DNA of 64,000 nt from Halioglobus sp. (GTDB lineage: Bacteria > Pseudomonadota > Gammaproteobacteria > Pseudomonadales > Halieaceae): positions 124,001-188,000 of the forward strand of contig JAGRIE010000004.1 in the NCBI GenBank assembly GCA_020443425.1, read 5' to 3'. Positions 1 through 8,880 of the stretch are shown one piece after another. The notes under the pieces are model-generated. The model saw nothing but the letters and a program-made list of their open reading frames with translations, was not told the origin of the DNA and did no database searches. The translations under genes were made by a program, and so were the position numbers. Position 1 is the stretch's first letter. Each line of letters opens with the position of its first letter.

Positions 1-273
1 GACAATCCCGATTTCGCGGCGATGGCCGAGGCCATCGGTATCCGCGGCATCCGGGTGGAGGACCCCAGCGCTCTGGAGGGTGCCGTACAGGAGATGCTCG
101 CTCACGACGGGCCCGTCATCCTCGACGTCACAACGGCCACACAGGAGTTGTCGATGCCGCCCAGGATCAAGCTGGAGCAGGCCAAGGGGTTCAGCCTGTT
201 CATGCTCAAGGCAATCCTGAGCGGGCGCGGCGACGAAGTGCTGGAGCTGGCCAAAACCAACCTGCGCACCTGA
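1..273 (+). CDS. poxB: Pyruvate dehydrogenase (quinone)/ThDP-dependent oxidase, C-terminal fragment
   Basis: Only the last 90 codons are in the window; the reading frame is open from base 1, so the gene starts to the left. The tail [20 protein letters not shown] followed by a [10 protein letters not shown] stretch matches the C-terminal end of E. coli-type PoxB, the peripheral-membrane flavoenzyme that decarboxylates pyruvate to acetate and feeds electrons to quinone. In that family the last helix mediates lipid binding and activation. The preceding segment ([14 protein letters not shown]) is the end of the C-terminal ThDP-binding domain. Other ThDP enzymes such as acetolactate synthase share the fold but lack this tail. 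The gene is convergent with the next one; the short gap has only a weak GGCTG/CAGCC stem and no T-run. Confidence 0.8.
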   Translation, partial: DNPDFAAMAEAIGIRGIRVEDPSALEGAVQEMLAHDGPVILDVTTATQELSMPPRIKLEQAKGFSLFMLKAILSGRGDEVLELAKTNLRT

Positions 274-332
274 TGAGTGCCGGGATGGCTGAGCCGGCGC
301 CAGCCAGGCGAGTGATCCCTGTTACACCCGGG

Positions 333-1235
333 TCATGATGGCTTCACGCTGGCAATGGCGCGGAATACCCCCTCCAGCTGATCGCTCTGCTGCGCGAAGT
401 ACAGGGGCAGGAATTCGAGACAGGTGGCGCCTGCGTCAATATAAGCCGGGGCGCTCGCCAGGGTGGCGTCCAGGTCCGGTATGCCGCCTGCGGTAAAGAT
501 CACGCTGGGCATCGCGCGCACAGCGAGTTCCTCCGGTTTGCGCCCGGCGTCGGCAAACGCCCGGTGCAGAATGTCAACGCCGCGGGCAATTTCCGCCGGG
601 TCCTGCACAATGGGAATCCAGCCATCGCCCAACTCGGCCATGCGACGCGCATTTTTCGGCAGCGGCTTGAGCCCGAACCAGACGGGAAGCCGCGCCTGCT
701 GCGGATGCGGATGGCAGTAGATGTTCTCCAGCGTCACCGTCTCCAGGCTGAGACTGACAGACTCCTCGGTCCACAGCGCACGGCAGGCGCGAATCTGGTC
801 CTCCAGGATCTGGTAGCGATTGTCATAGTCCACACCGGAGGCCTCAAACTCCTCGCGCTGCCAGCCACAGCCCACCCCGATCTGCACACGTCCGCCGGAG
901 ATGACATCCAGGGTGGCCATCTGCTTGGCAAATAACACCGCTGACCGCAGCGGACTGATCATCACGCCCGCTGACAAGCGGATGTGTTGCGTTATACCGG
1001 CGATGGCCGACAGGACTGTATGGGGCTCATACCACGGTGTTGCAGGCGGTGAGGGAAATTCTCCGTAGGGATACTTATCGGTATTCGGCCCCATGACCAC
1101 GTGGTCGGTGATACTGACCTGGTCGATACCGCAGTCCTCGGCGAGCCTGACCGCCTGTATGGCGGCCCCTATATCACCGCCACAGATACCCTCCATGCCG
1201 TACATGCCGATGCACACGTCTACGCTTGTTGTCAT
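333..1235 (-). CDS. Luciferase-like (LLM class) flavin/F420-dependent oxidoreductase
   Basis: This 300-residue protein has the pattern of the bacterial luciferase-like TIM-barrel family: an N-terminal VSITDHVV segment, SAGVMISPLRSAVLFAKQ, and the hallmark GRVQIGVGCGWQREEFEASG around residues 120-140, followed by LPVWFG and ELGDGWIP. It most resembles the subgroup annotated as F420-dependent LLM oxidoreductases, but use of FMN cannot be excluded and the substrate is unknown. I chose the ATG at 1235 (MTTSVDV) because AGAGGTAG lies just upstream; an in-frame ATG 27 nt further upstream has no comparable ribosome site. No signal peptide is visible, so it is cytoplasmic. It stands alone, downstream of the phosphatase gene on the same strand. 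Confidence 0.8.
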   Translation of the reverse strand: MTTSVDVCIGMYGMEGICGGDIGAAIQAVRLAEDCGIDQVSITDHVVMGPNTDKYPYGEFPSPPATPWYEPHTVLSAIAGITQHIRLSAGVMISPLRSAVLFAKQMATLDVISGGRVQIGVGCGWQREEFEASGVDYDNRYQILEDQIRACRALWTEESVSLSLETVTLENIYCHPHPQQARLPVWFGLKPLPKNARRMAELGDGWIPIVQDPAEIARGVDILHRAFADAGRKPEELAVRAMPSVIFTAGGIPDLDATLASAPAYIDAGATCLEFLPLYFAQQSDQLEGVFRAIASVKPS

Positions 1236-1303
1236 TATTCTACCTCTTTCACTGATATCCACCGGGCGATCTACACGGCGACGATCGCCACTGGAAGCCG
1301 GAC

Positions 1304-1320
1304 GGCAGGCAAAGCCTGCC
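1304..1320. repeat. Perfect 7-bp hairpin between two minus-strand genes
   Basis: GGCAGGC and GCCTGCC are separated by AAA in the 131-nt gap between the phosphatase and the luciferase-like gene. It could stall or terminate transcription from the phosphatase gene, but no T-run follows on either strand, so intrinsic termination is not supported. Confidence 0.3.
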
Positions 1321-1366
1321 AGCGACTGGAGCGCATCACGCAGCCTTCGCCCGGGCGCCTGACATG

Positions 1367-2104
1367 CTATGACGCGGTATCGCCCTCTGCAAGACCGAGG
1401 ATGGATGCCGGCCGCCGCAGCACCAGATCAGTAGCCGCAGACGCACCGACCAGCCTCGCTGCGGCCGCCCGGCCCCGCTGCAGCTCTGGCGGCCGGTATT
1501 TCAGGTTGTGGGCATCCGAGGCCAGGACGGTCACCCAGCCGCGTTCCACCATCTCGGATGCGCGCTGCTGCGCCCGGGGGCCGAAATCACCCACCATTGA
1601 ACCGGCCGTCACCTGCAGCAGGCAGCCGGCCTCAACGAATGGTAACAACTTGTCCAGCGAGCGCATAATGTCCTTGTTACGCTCCGGATGGGCGATCATC
1701 GGCCGGATTTTGCGATCCAGCAGGTGGCGCACAAGCTTGTCGGAGCCGGGCAGTACATGACTGTGCGGGAACTCCAGCAGCATGATGCGGAACCCGTCCT
1801 CCTCCCCGAGCATGGGGACCTCGTCCTGGTCGATCAGGGCGATGGCTTCCACGCCGAGTCGCACTTCGCCGCCCAGTGTCAGTTCCAGGGCGATCCCCTG
1901 CCCTGCCAGTGCCTCGCGAAAGACTGCCAGCTGCGGTTGCAGTGTGCTCAGCTGGTTGCGGTAGCGACCCGCATGGATATGGGGCGTCAGCACTGCATGG
2001 GAGATACCGTTGGCCACCGCCAGTCGCGCCAGCTGGAGGGAGTCCTCCAGCGTACCCGGCCCGTCATCGACACCGGGCAACAGGTGGCAGTGCAGGTCAA
2101 TCAT
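1367..2104 (-). CDS. PHP-type tyrosine-protein phosphatase, CpsB/YwqE family
   Basis: This 245-residue protein opens with MIDLHCHLLPGVDDGP and later has LTPHIH, EFPHSH, AHPERNKD and LASDAHN, the metal-binding His/Asp motifs of the polymerase-and-histidinol-phosphatase fold used by CpsB-type phosphotyrosine phosphatases. Such enzymes dephosphorylate the C-terminal tyrosine cluster of BY-kinases and so set polysaccharide chain length. The Wzc-type kinase encoded at 4377-6830 is the obvious partner, although this gene is transcribed divergently from it. The ATG at 2104 is taken as the start; a TTG three codons upstream is also in frame. No signal peptide is present, fitting a cytoplasmic enzyme that meets the kinase domain at the inner membrane. 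Confidence 0.85.
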   Translation of the reverse strand: MIDLHCHLLPGVDDGPGTLEDSLQLARLAVANGISHAVLTPHIHAGRYRNQLSTLQPQLAVFREALAGQGIALELTLGGEVRLGVEAIALIDQDEVPMLGEEDGFRIMLLEFPHSHVLPGSDKLVRHLLDRKIRPMIAHPERNKDIMRSLDKLLPFVEAGCLLQVTAGSMVGDFGPRAQQRASEMVERGWVTVLASDAHNLKYRPPELQRGRAAAARLVGASAATDLVLRRPASILGLAEGDTAS

Positions 2105-2140
2105 GGTTTGCAATCACCGCAGCAGTATTTCACAGGGCAC

Positions 2141-2149
2141 TGATATAAT
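2141..2149 (+). promoter_or_regulatory. Extended -10 element, possible EPS operon promoter P1
   Basis: TGATATAAT is a TGn extended -10 with a perfect TATAAT, in the 220-nt divergent region between the phosphatase and the polysaccharide genes. No good -35 hexamer lies 16-18 nt upstream, which is tolerated in extended -10 promoters. A transcript from here would have a leader of about 170 nt before the TTG at 2325. Confidence 0.35.
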
Positions 2150-2171
2150 TGTAATAGACACATAAAATCAA
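2142..2171 (-). promoter_or_regulatory. Possible sigma70 promoter for the phosphatase gene
   Basis: Read on the minus strand, TTGATT (2171-2166) and TATATC (2147-2142) are 18 nt apart and lie about 40 nt before the phosphatase start. The -10 overlaps the plus-strand extended -10, so the divergent transcription units could interfere with one another. Confidence 0.25.
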
Positions 2172-2194
2172 CTGCCTATTGCGGATCACTCAGA

Positions 2195-2200
2195 TATAAT
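2195..2200 (+). promoter_or_regulatory. Perfect -10 hexamer, possible EPS operon promoter P2
   Basis: A second perfect TATAAT lies 51 nt downstream of the first, in the same AT-rich stretch. The bases 17 nt upstream (CTGCCT) are a poor -35, so this site may need an activator. The AT-rich composition contrasts with the flanking genes. Confidence 0.3.
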
Positions 2201-2324
2201 GGTCGATTCGAGGCGTATTTGGGTTTTGGATGGCATCCAACGGAGTGGATTTATCTAATTAAATAATGGTACTCCCCGGCTTTCGACAGAGCACAGGGGA
2301 CAGTTTATCGTTTGTGGGACTACA

Positions 2325-3779
2325 TTGAGCGGACAATCGACAGATCAGCAGTGGTTGACCGCGCGCAAATATCTCGTGGTTCCGCTACTGTGCGCGCAGG
2401 TTGCGCTCATCGCCCCCGCCGCGGCGCAGGAGGAAGGCCCCGTTGAAGGCACCGCCCATTCGGCGGAGCCGGCAGCCCAGCCCGCATCGAGCACTTCTGC
2501 GGGCGTCGAGGAAGCCGCCCCCGAGCGCGAACTGGGTTTCGATTACGGCAATCTCACTTTTTACCCCCTCCTCAACATCGGCGTGGGTTACAGGAACAAC
2601 CTGTACGACGACCAGGGCGACAAGCAGAATTCAGCCTTCACCACGGTCCGCGCTGGCGGCGGTGTGCAGGGCGTAAACCGGGGCCACCTTTACGGTGTCG
2701 AGTACTCAGCAGAGCGCTACTGGTACCTGGACAGCGATGTCGAAGACGATGACGAGCTCAGCCAGCGCACGGTAGGGTACTGGGGCACCGCATTCGACGT
2801 GCGCAATAATATCGACCTGGGCGTGGAATACCTCGATTCCTACGACCCTCGCGGACAGGACGATCCACTGCTCGACATCCGTGACACCACCAGCGACGAA
2901 GATCCGGACACCTGGACGCAACTCGCTTACGGCGTCAACTACGACTACGGCGCACCCGGCGCGCAGGGACACGTTGAACTGGGCGCCTGCGAGACCTGCC
3001 GCCGTTACGACGACAATGACCAGGCGTACCGCGATCGCGACATCACTGACCTGGGGGCCACCTTGTATGTCCAGTTGACCGGTCGCACCGAGGGGTTTGT
3101 GCAGGTGGTGTATTCTGATTTCGACTACCGCAACGCCACACCCGCGGATCCCGCCGCGGGCCGCAACCTTGACAGTGAAGAGTGGCGGTACATGCTGGGC
3201 GCCACCTGGCTGGCCTCAGAAAAAACCACCGGCATCGTCCGCATCGGCACGGTAAAGAAGGAGTTCAAGGATCCCGTCCGAGACAACAGCAACTACGATG
3301 AACTCACCTGGGACGCGGTCCTGAACTGGACCCCAACATCCCGTGACAGCCTCACGGTGGGCTACTTCCGCATGCCGCAGGAACCGCTGGTCTGGGAGTT
3401 GGATGAACTGCAGGATGACTTTGTCGAGTCCGAGCGGCTGAGCCTCAACTGGTCGCACCAGTTGCGCGAGGACCTGGCGTTTGATGCCGGCGGCTACACC
3501 GGCTCCGATCACTGGAAGCCCAGCGGCCGCAGCGATGACCTGTGGGGTGCCACCGCCGGGCTGCGCTTCAATCTGCCGCGCTGGGGCTCTATTGGCATCA
3601 GCTACTACCACCGGGAACGCGACTCCAGCGATCCGGTGCATAACTACAGCGACGAGGGATTTATCCTCGATTTCAATATCGGCAGCCTGTTCGGCTTCGG
3701 CGACAGCCGGGCGCCGGCTATCTGCCTGCTGCGTGGCTTTTCCTCCCTTGGTGATTACAACGGTTATACAAGGTATTGA
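2325..3779 (+). CDS. Outer-membrane beta-barrel protein of the polysaccharide locus
   Basis: This 484-residue protein has a signal peptide (charged ARK, hydrophobic core, APAAAQ cleavage near residue 35) and an acidic Ala/Glu/Pro-rich linker. From about residue 65 it shows alternating aromatic/polar beta-strand patterns such as YGVEYSAERYWYLD and FVQVVYSDFDYRN. This fits the 16- to 18-strand outer-membrane barrels commonly found at the head of exopolysaccharide clusters. Such proteins are thought to assist glycan passage or surface retention; the exact role here is unknown. The start is the TTG at 2325, with GGGA 6 nt upstream and no better in-frame ATG before the signal peptide. It is followed by a short gap and the Wza-like gene, so probably the first gene of the operon. 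Confidence 0.75.
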   Translation: MSGQSTDQQWLTARKYLVVPLLCAQVALIAPAAAQEEGPVEGTAHSAEPAAQPASSTSAGVEEAAPERELGFDYGNLTFYPLLNIGVGYRNNLYDDQGDKQNSAFTTVRAGGGVQGVNRGHLYGVEYSAERYWYLDSDVEDDDELSQRTVGYWGTAFDVRNNIDLGVEYLDSYDPRGQDDPLLDIRDTTSDEDPDTWTQLAYGVNYDYGAPGAQGHVELGACETCRRYDDNDQAYRDRDITDLGATLYVQLTGRTEGFVQVVYSDFDYRNATPADPAAGRNLDSEEWRYMLGATWLASEKTTGIVRIGTVKKEFKDPVRDNSNYDELTWDAVLNWTPTSRDSLTVGYFRMPQEPLVWELDELQDDFVESERLSLNWSHQLREDLAFDAGGYTGSDHWKPSGRSDDLWGATAGLRFNLPRWGSIGISYYHRERDSSDPVHNYSDEGFILDFNIGSLFGFGDSRAPAICLLRGFSSLGDYNGYTRY

Positions 3780-3840
3780 TCCAGACCATGTTGACTCGGT
3801 GCAGCAAATGATGAGATGGCTGTTTTCCCGCACAGGCAAA

Positions 3841-4377
3841 ATGACCGCAAGACGCCTGCTGCTGGCACCACTGCTGTGCCTGCTGGCCTGGCCGGCGCTG
3901 GCCCAGGTCACCGGGAACACTGACTATCACCTGTCGGCGGGGGATGTCATCCGGGTACACGTCATGGGCCAGGAGGACCTCAGCGTGGAGGTGCCCGTCA
4001 GTGATACCGGCGACATCATCTATCCGCTGCTGGGAGAACTGAAGGTCGAGGGCCTCACCCGCGAGGAGACCGAGCGACTGGTGTATCAAAAGCTCAAGCC
4101 GGACTACCTGGTGGAGCCGGTAGTGAGCGTGACCATTGTCAAATATCGCCAGATATTCCTGCAGGGCGAGGTGAAACTGGCCGGCCCCTATGCGTATACA
4201 CCCGGACTGAGCCTGCGCCGGGCGATACTCGACGCGGGCGGCTTTACCGACCTGGCCAACAAGGACAAGATCTACGTAGTGAACGAGTCTGAACCCCAGG
4301 GCAAAGAGCGCCGGGTAGACATGGATTACCAGCTGCAGCCGGGAGACATCATCACCATCAAGGCCAGCTTCTTTTGA
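3841..4377 (+). CDS. Short Wza-like polysaccharide export protein (Poly_export/SLBB)
   Basis: This 178-residue protein has a signal peptide (MTARRLLLAPLLCLLAWPALAQ) and then the polysaccharide export domain: YHLSAGDVIRVHVMGQEDLS and VSDTGDIIYPLLGELKVEGL, followed by an SLBB-type beta-grasp (IFLQGEVKLAGPYAYTPGLS, ILDAGGFTD). E. coli Wza has about 380 residues and a C-terminal helix forming the outer-membrane pore. That part is missing, so the neighbouring barrel protein may provide the outer-membrane passage. There is no lipobox Cys. The ATG at 3841 gives a compact signal peptide; in-frame ATGs at 3808 and 3811 would add 10-11 residues and are possible. The stop overlaps the kinase start by 1 nt (TGATG). 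Confidence 0.85.
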   Translation: MTARRLLLAPLLCLLAWPALAQVTGNTDYHLSAGDVIRVHVMGQEDLSVEVPVSDTGDIIYPLLGELKVEGLTREETERLVYQKLKPDYLVEPVVSVTIVKYRQIFLQGEVKLAGPYAYTPGLSLRRAILDAGGFTDLANKDKIYVVNESEPQGKERRVDMDYQLQPGDIITIKASFF

Positions 4378-6830
4378 TGAACAAGCCTACCCCCACCAGT
4401 AACGACCAATTGCTCAACTCCCTGCTGGGGGAGATGGCCGGCGGCCAGCCGGAGAAGGACGGCTTCGACATCCTCAGCTATGTGCAGGTCGTGCTCAAGC
4501 ACAAGTGGGGCATACTCTCGCTGGCACTGCTGGTGGCACTGCTGTCCACAATTTATGTGTCCACCCTGGTGCCTCTGTACCAGGCCGAGACCTCCCTGCT
4601 GTTCGATCCGCCCTCCGCCAACAACTACGGCACGGTGCGCGACCAAACCGCAATGGACGTCTACAGCAGCTACAGCCGCAACTTCAGGCTGTTCAAGGCG
4701 CAGCAGGAAATCATGCGCTCACGCAAGTTCGCCGCGGACATGGTGGACCGTTACGAGCTTTGGAGTCACCCGTATTTTGTCGCCCAGGCCGATGCCAGCG
4801 CCGTCGAGCCGGCCTGGAAGACAAAAGTGCGAAAATGGCTGCCCACCTGGGCACTGGACTTGAAGCAATGGGTGCCCGAGTGGCTGCTTGAGCTGACCAG
4901 GCCTGAGTTCCTGCGCCCACCGCAACTCAGCGACGAGCAGCTCAAGGCGCGCTATCGTGATGCCGCCATGGCCGCAGTGCAGGAGGGCCTGACAATCCAC
5001 GCCGATGAGGAGATCATGCTGATCAAGCTGGGCTTTGTGTCGCGCGATCCGGAATTCGCCGCCGATATGGCCAACAAGCTTGCCGATTACTACATCCGGC
5101 ACGATCTGGAGTCACGCATGGAAGCCTTCGCTGAGGCCACCTCCTGGCTTACGGAGCGCACTGCTGAGCTGCGGGAAAATGTGATTCTGTCAGACCAGCA
5201 GTTACAGCAGTTCCGCGAACGCGAGAACCTCGTGAGTCTGGAGGGTGGCAGCATACTGGGGCGTGAGGCGGAAGATGTGTTCCAGCGCCTGACGGAGGCG
5301 CGCCAGAAAACCCTGTCCCTGAGCCTGGCGCAGGACCGCCTCAACAGCAGCAGCAACTCCCTCAGCCGGCTGGCCGGCAGCCCTGAGTTGATAAAGTATC
5401 CCAGTGTCACTGAGGCGCTGGGCGCAGTGCTGGACGCGGAAAAAAATATGGACCAGCTGGCACGGGTATACGGTCCCAAGCACCCGAAAATGGTAGAGGC
5501 GCGCAGTGGCTACGACCGGCTGAAGGAAAAACTGGAATCAGAACAGGCGCTGGTAAAACTCGGGGTCAGTGCCGACCTCGCAGCGGCACGGGCGGAAGTG
5601 GAGCGCCTGAGCGCAAAATTTGACCAGCTCAAGGAGCAGGTGCAGGAGACCGACAAGAAAAAATTCCAGCTGCAAGCCCTGGAGCGCAACCAACAAACCG
5701 ACCAGGAGCTGTACGACCTTTTTGTCACCCGCTTCAAGGAGCTCAATATCGGCTCGGATGTCAGCTCCCCCAATGCCCAGATCATCGACGACGCCCAGGT
5801 TCCCGCCGCCCCCTACTGGCCCGACAAACCTCGCCTGGTGATGATATACACCCTCGTCGCGCTGTTTTTCGGGGTGGCACTGGCCTTCCTGCGCGAGTAT
5901 CTGGACAAAACCATCAAGAGCCCCGAAGAGGTAGAGGAAAAGCTCGGCGTGCCCCTGCTGGGTGGGCTGGCACAGCTGGATATCGACCGCGACTCCGAGA
6001 GCGCCGCAGAGCGGATGTTCATCGACAAGAACACCTCGCTGTTTGCGGAATCCATCCGCACCATACGCACCGGCATCATGCTGTCGGGCCTGGATGAACC
6101 CCATAAAATCCTGGCCATCACCTCCACCGTGCCCGGCGAGGGCAAGACCACGGTATCGATGAACATCGCCTGCGCACTGGGGCAACTCGGCAAGGTGCTG
6201 CTGATCGATGCTGATATGCGGCGCGCGGCACTGGGTCCCCACTTCGGCTTTGCCCGCAACACACCGGGCCTGGCGGATGTGGCGGCAGGCATCAAACAGC
6301 TCGACGAGTGTATCCACCATTTCGACGAGGGCAACATCGACCTTCTGCCCGCCGGCACGATCCCGCCCAATCCACAGGAATTGCTGTCCTCCACCCGGTT
6401 CGAGGAGATCCTGCGAGAGGTATCAGGCAGGTACGACCGGATTGTCATCGACACTGCCCCCACCCATATGGTCAGCGACCCTATGCTGGTGGCGCGCTGG
6501 GCGTCGGCGCTGATCTACGTGGTGCGGGCCGAGACGACTTACTACCAACTGGCGAGAGAGCATCTGCGCGCTCTGGAAAAGGTCGGCAAGCCCATCCTGG
6601 GAATTGTCCTGAACGGCGTGTCGGAGCACCGCACCTCGCACCGTCACTACAGGCGTTACAGCAAGAAGGGGTATGGTTACGGCGGCTATGGCAACTACGG
6701 CGCACACCCTTATGGGGGCTACACGGATGCGGATGACACGCAGGCCCCAGGCAAACAGGAAGCGCGGGGCGCAAAGGGGCGCTGGCCCTGGAGCGGCAGC
6801 AACGCAACAACGGCAGGCGGGGAAGATTGA
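4377..6830 (+). CDS. Wzc-type chain-length determinant and BY-family tyrosine kinase
   Basis: This 817-residue inner-membrane protein has an N-terminal Wzz domain (first membrane helix near residues 42-62, LVPLYQAETSLLFDPP just after), a long periplasmic coiled coil (roughly 240-460) and a second helix near 485-505 with a PDKPR sequence just before it. The cytoplasmic kinase domain carries Walker A at GEGKTT (K590), Walker A' LLIDADMRR (D611, D613) and Walker B IVIDTAP (D692). The tail near residues 758-783 is a tyrosine cluster (YSKKGYGYGGYGNYG), the autophosphorylation site in this family. It should work with the export protein just upstream and be reset by the CpsB-type phosphatase at 1367-2104. 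ATG 4377 is preferred over the TTG one codon earlier. Confidence 0.92.
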   Translation: MNKPTPTSNDQLLNSLLGEMAGGQPEKDGFDILSYVQVVLKHKWGILSLALLVALLSTIYVSTLVPLYQAETSLLFDPPSANNYGTVRDQTAMDVYSSYSRNFRLFKAQQEIMRSRKFAADMVDRYELWSHPYFVAQADASAVEPAWKTKVRKWLPTWALDLKQWVPEWLLELTRPEFLRPPQLSDEQLKARYRDAAMAAVQEGLTIHADEEIMLIKLGFVSRDPEFAADMANKLADYYIRHDLESRMEAFAEATSWLTERTAELRENVILSDQQLQQFRERENLVSLEGGSILGREAEDVFQRLTEARQKTLSLSLAQDRLNSSSNSLSRLAGSPELIKYPSVTEALGAVLDAEKNMDQLARVYGPKHPKMVEARSGYDRLKEKLESEQALVKLGVSADLAAARAEVERLSAKFDQLKEQVQETDKKKFQLQALERNQQTDQELYDLFVTRFKELNIGSDVSSPNAQIIDDAQVPAAPYWPDKPRLVMIYTLVALFFGVALAFLREYLDKTIKSPEEVEEKLGVPLLGGLAQLDIDRDSESAAERMFIDKNTSLFAESIRTIRTGIMLSGLDEPHKILAITSTVPGEGKTTVSMNIACALGQLGKVLLIDADMRRAALGPHFGFARNTPGLADVAAGIKQLDECIHHFDEGNIDLLPAGTIPPNPQELLSSTRFEEILREVSGRYDRIVIDTAPTHMVSDPMLVARWASALIYVVRAETTYYQLAREHLRALEKVGKPILGIVLNGVSEHRTSHRHYRRYSKKGYGYGGYGNYGAHPYGGYTDADDTQAPGKQEARGAKGRWPWSGSNATTAGGED

Positions 6831-6873
6831 CAACAATGCGATGGCTTACAGGCATCAAGCGAGGGTTGGCACT

Positions 6874-8247
6874 ATGATCGGGCATCTGGGGAAAACTGCG
6901 CTGGCAACCACCCTGCTGGCTTACAGCTTGGCGGCTGCGGCGCAAACTACAGCAACCGTAGAGGCCGGCACTGACGATATCGGTGTCGATTTTTATGAGC
7001 AGAATGATTTTTATACCACTACCCTCAATAGCCCGGAGAGTACGGCGAGCTTCTACGAGCGGCAGGTGAACTGGATGCTGCAGAACGGTTATCCCCTCGC
7101 CTCCGTCTTCATGAGTTCTGTCGGCCGGGGTATGACACTGGCGGATACAGCGTACTTCATGAGCAAGGCCAATCCGGAGCAGGCAGAGGCGATTTTCGCC
7201 CTGGCGATGGACATAATGCCGAATGTGCCCGGTTGGGCATGCAGCGTCGACAGCGCTATGGGCAATCGCTACGACAGCGCCATCAACGCCGACGAACTGC
7301 CCCCTGCACCGACACTGGAGACATTCGCGAGCCTTTACTTTGACCAGAACAAGCGCTTTATGGAGTACTCCAACTGGCAGCAGAACAAGGGCCAGGCAAG
7401 CATCCGGGTGGACGAGCTGTTGCGCTACAAGCAACAGGAGATCGAACTGGCCGGTCGGGACAGCTGGTGGTACCGCCCCGACGACAGGGTGAGCACCGAT
7501 GTGATAATGGCGACGCTCTACCCCACCAATCGCCGTGTGGTCATTGACGCCCGGCTGGAGGAACTGCAGCAGTTGCAGCGAAGCGGCACGGAGCAGGTGC
7601 AGGTTATGCTGTTGTACGCGGAGTCGGGGCAGATACCCATGAGCGACCTGCGGGGCGCCGCAGCGACGGAAACGTCGGCCGCGGGCACCCAATCCACAGC
7701 CGACCCGGCTTCGCAAACACCCGCCGGACTGCATGCAGGCCACTACGACGACTACGGCATAAGCGCCAGCGATGTGATCACCCGCTTTAACACCAGCGGT
7801 GAACGCGCCTCACCCACCCGCGACTGGCACAAGGGTGACCACCATCTGCAGGTCTCAGTGAAGGAGTTGCAGACGCTGTTTGCTATTCCCAGGAAAGCAG
7901 AGGTCAACCCGACCGACTGGCAGCGCTGGGAGCAGGAACTGGACAAGACCCAGGCCCTGACGCCCCTGCGAATGAGCCTCTACCAGGGGGAGGGGGCAAA
8001 CCGCTGGCTCAACGAACCCGGCCTGGTGGCAGTGGCAGCGGAGCGCCAGATGGAGGCCCTGCCGGTGGTATTTTTTTATCACAGCAACCAGCGCCAGAGC
8101 TGTGGCGTCCCCGCCGACTGCAGCCAGCACGTGAGGGACGCCGTGCAAAAAGGCAGCGGCCGGCAGGATTTCGCCCCGGTGACACCGCCGCCGCGATCAC
8201 TCGTGTCGCCCATCTACCCGCCGCTGCCGCCAGTGAGCCCGAATTGA
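6874..8247 (+). CDS. Exported protein of unknown function in the polysaccharide locus
   Basis: I do not recognise a family for this 457-residue protein. It begins with a clear signal peptide (KTALATTLLAYSLAAAAQ), so it is periplasmic or outer-membrane associated. It has an N-terminal helical part, one short WACS segment, a middle alpha/beta part (RRVVIDARLEELQQLQRSGT, VQVMLLYAESGQIP), a low-complexity Thr/Ala/Ser linker near residues 265-285, and a conserved-looking C-terminal part ending in a proline-rich tail. The ATG at 6874 has GAGGG 9 nt upstream; the in-frame ATG at 6841 is less likely because it would put an extra charged segment before the signal peptide. It sits between the kinase and the RfaH-like gene, whose TTG start overlaps its stop, so it is co-transcribed with both. 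Confidence 0.75.
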   Translation: MIGHLGKTALATTLLAYSLAAAAQTTATVEAGTDDIGVDFYEQNDFYTTTLNSPESTASFYERQVNWMLQNGYPLASVFMSSVGRGMTLADTAYFMSKANPEQAEAIFALAMDIMPNVPGWACSVDSAMGNRYDSAINADELPPAPTLETFASLYFDQNKRFMEYSNWQQNKGQASIRVDELLRYKQQEIELAGRDSWWYRPDDRVSTDVIMATLYPTNRRVVIDARLEELQQLQRSGTEQVQVMLLYAESGQIPMSDLRGAAATETSAAGTQSTADPASQTPAGLHAGHYDDYGISASDVITRFNTSGERASPTRDWHKGDHHLQVSVKELQTLFAIPRKAEVNPTDWQRWEQELDKTQALTPLRMSLYQGEGANRWLNEPGLVAVAAERQMEALPVVFFYHSNQRQSCGVPADCSQHVRDAVQKGSGRQDFAPVTPPPRSLVSPIYPPLPPVSPN

Positions 8248-8774
8248 GTCGCGGAGCAACAGCCCTGGATGACGGTACCACCACCGCACGCTGGTATGTG
8301 GTGAAAACCAAGGTGCGCGCAGAGCAGGTGGCCGAGGAAAATCTCTGCCGCCAGGGCTACGAGGCCTGGCTGCCGCGGGTGAATTGTGAGCGCCGTCGGC
8401 GGGGAAAATGGCAGCCGACCAGCGAGCCGCTGTTTCCGGGCTACCTCTTTGTGGAGCTGGAACCGGGCGTGCAGAACTTCTCACCGATACGCTCCACCCG
8501 GGGAGTTTCAAACCTGGTGAGCTTCGCCCGCGAACCCAAAGCGATGCCCGAGGGTGCGGTGGAAGCGCTGCGACAACTGCATGACCGCCTGCAGAAAGCA
8601 GGTGTGGAACCATTCGCAAAGGGGCAGAAAGTGCGTCTGGTAGACGGCCCCTTCAGGGGATGGGAAGGCGTGTACGAGGCCCGCCGGGCAGACGAGCGGG
8701 TGATAATAATGCTGCAGGTACTCGGAAAACAGCAGCCTCTTGTTTTCGCCCGGGATGACGTGATACCCGCCTGA
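8244..8774 (+). CDS. rfaH: RfaH-type specialised NusG paralogue (transcription antiterminator)
   Basis: This 176-residue protein has a NusG N-terminal domain (WYVVKTKVRAEQVAEENL, YEAWLPR, PLFPGYLFVELE, STRGVSNLVSF) and a C-terminal KOW domain (KGQKVRLVDGPFRGWEGVYE). The C-terminal half looks more like RfaH than housekeeping NusG. RfaH binds RNA polymerase paused at an ops element and suppresses termination while recruiting ribosomes. Here a perfect ops core lies 106 nt downstream of the stop, ahead of a 21-gene operon, so the target is local. The start is a TTG whose TTGA overlaps the previous stop; I see no in-frame ATG before the conserved WYVVKTK. Confidence 0.85.
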   Translation: MSRGATALDDGTTTARWYVVKTKVRAEQVAEENLCRQGYEAWLPRVNCERRRRGKWQPTSEPLFPGYLFVELEPGVQNFSPIRSTRGVSNLVSFAREPKAMPEGAVEALRQLHDRLQKAGVEPFAKGQKVRLVDGPFRGWEGVYEARRADERVIIMLQVLGKQQPLVFARDDVIPA

Positions 8775-8880
8775 GCAAGCAGTCACGCGAGAAAAAATGA
8801 GCGAGTTCCAAACCGGTGCCCTACGCCCGCAAAGCACCCGGGCACCGCGATCTATGCGAGACACGAGAAGTGCCATGCAG

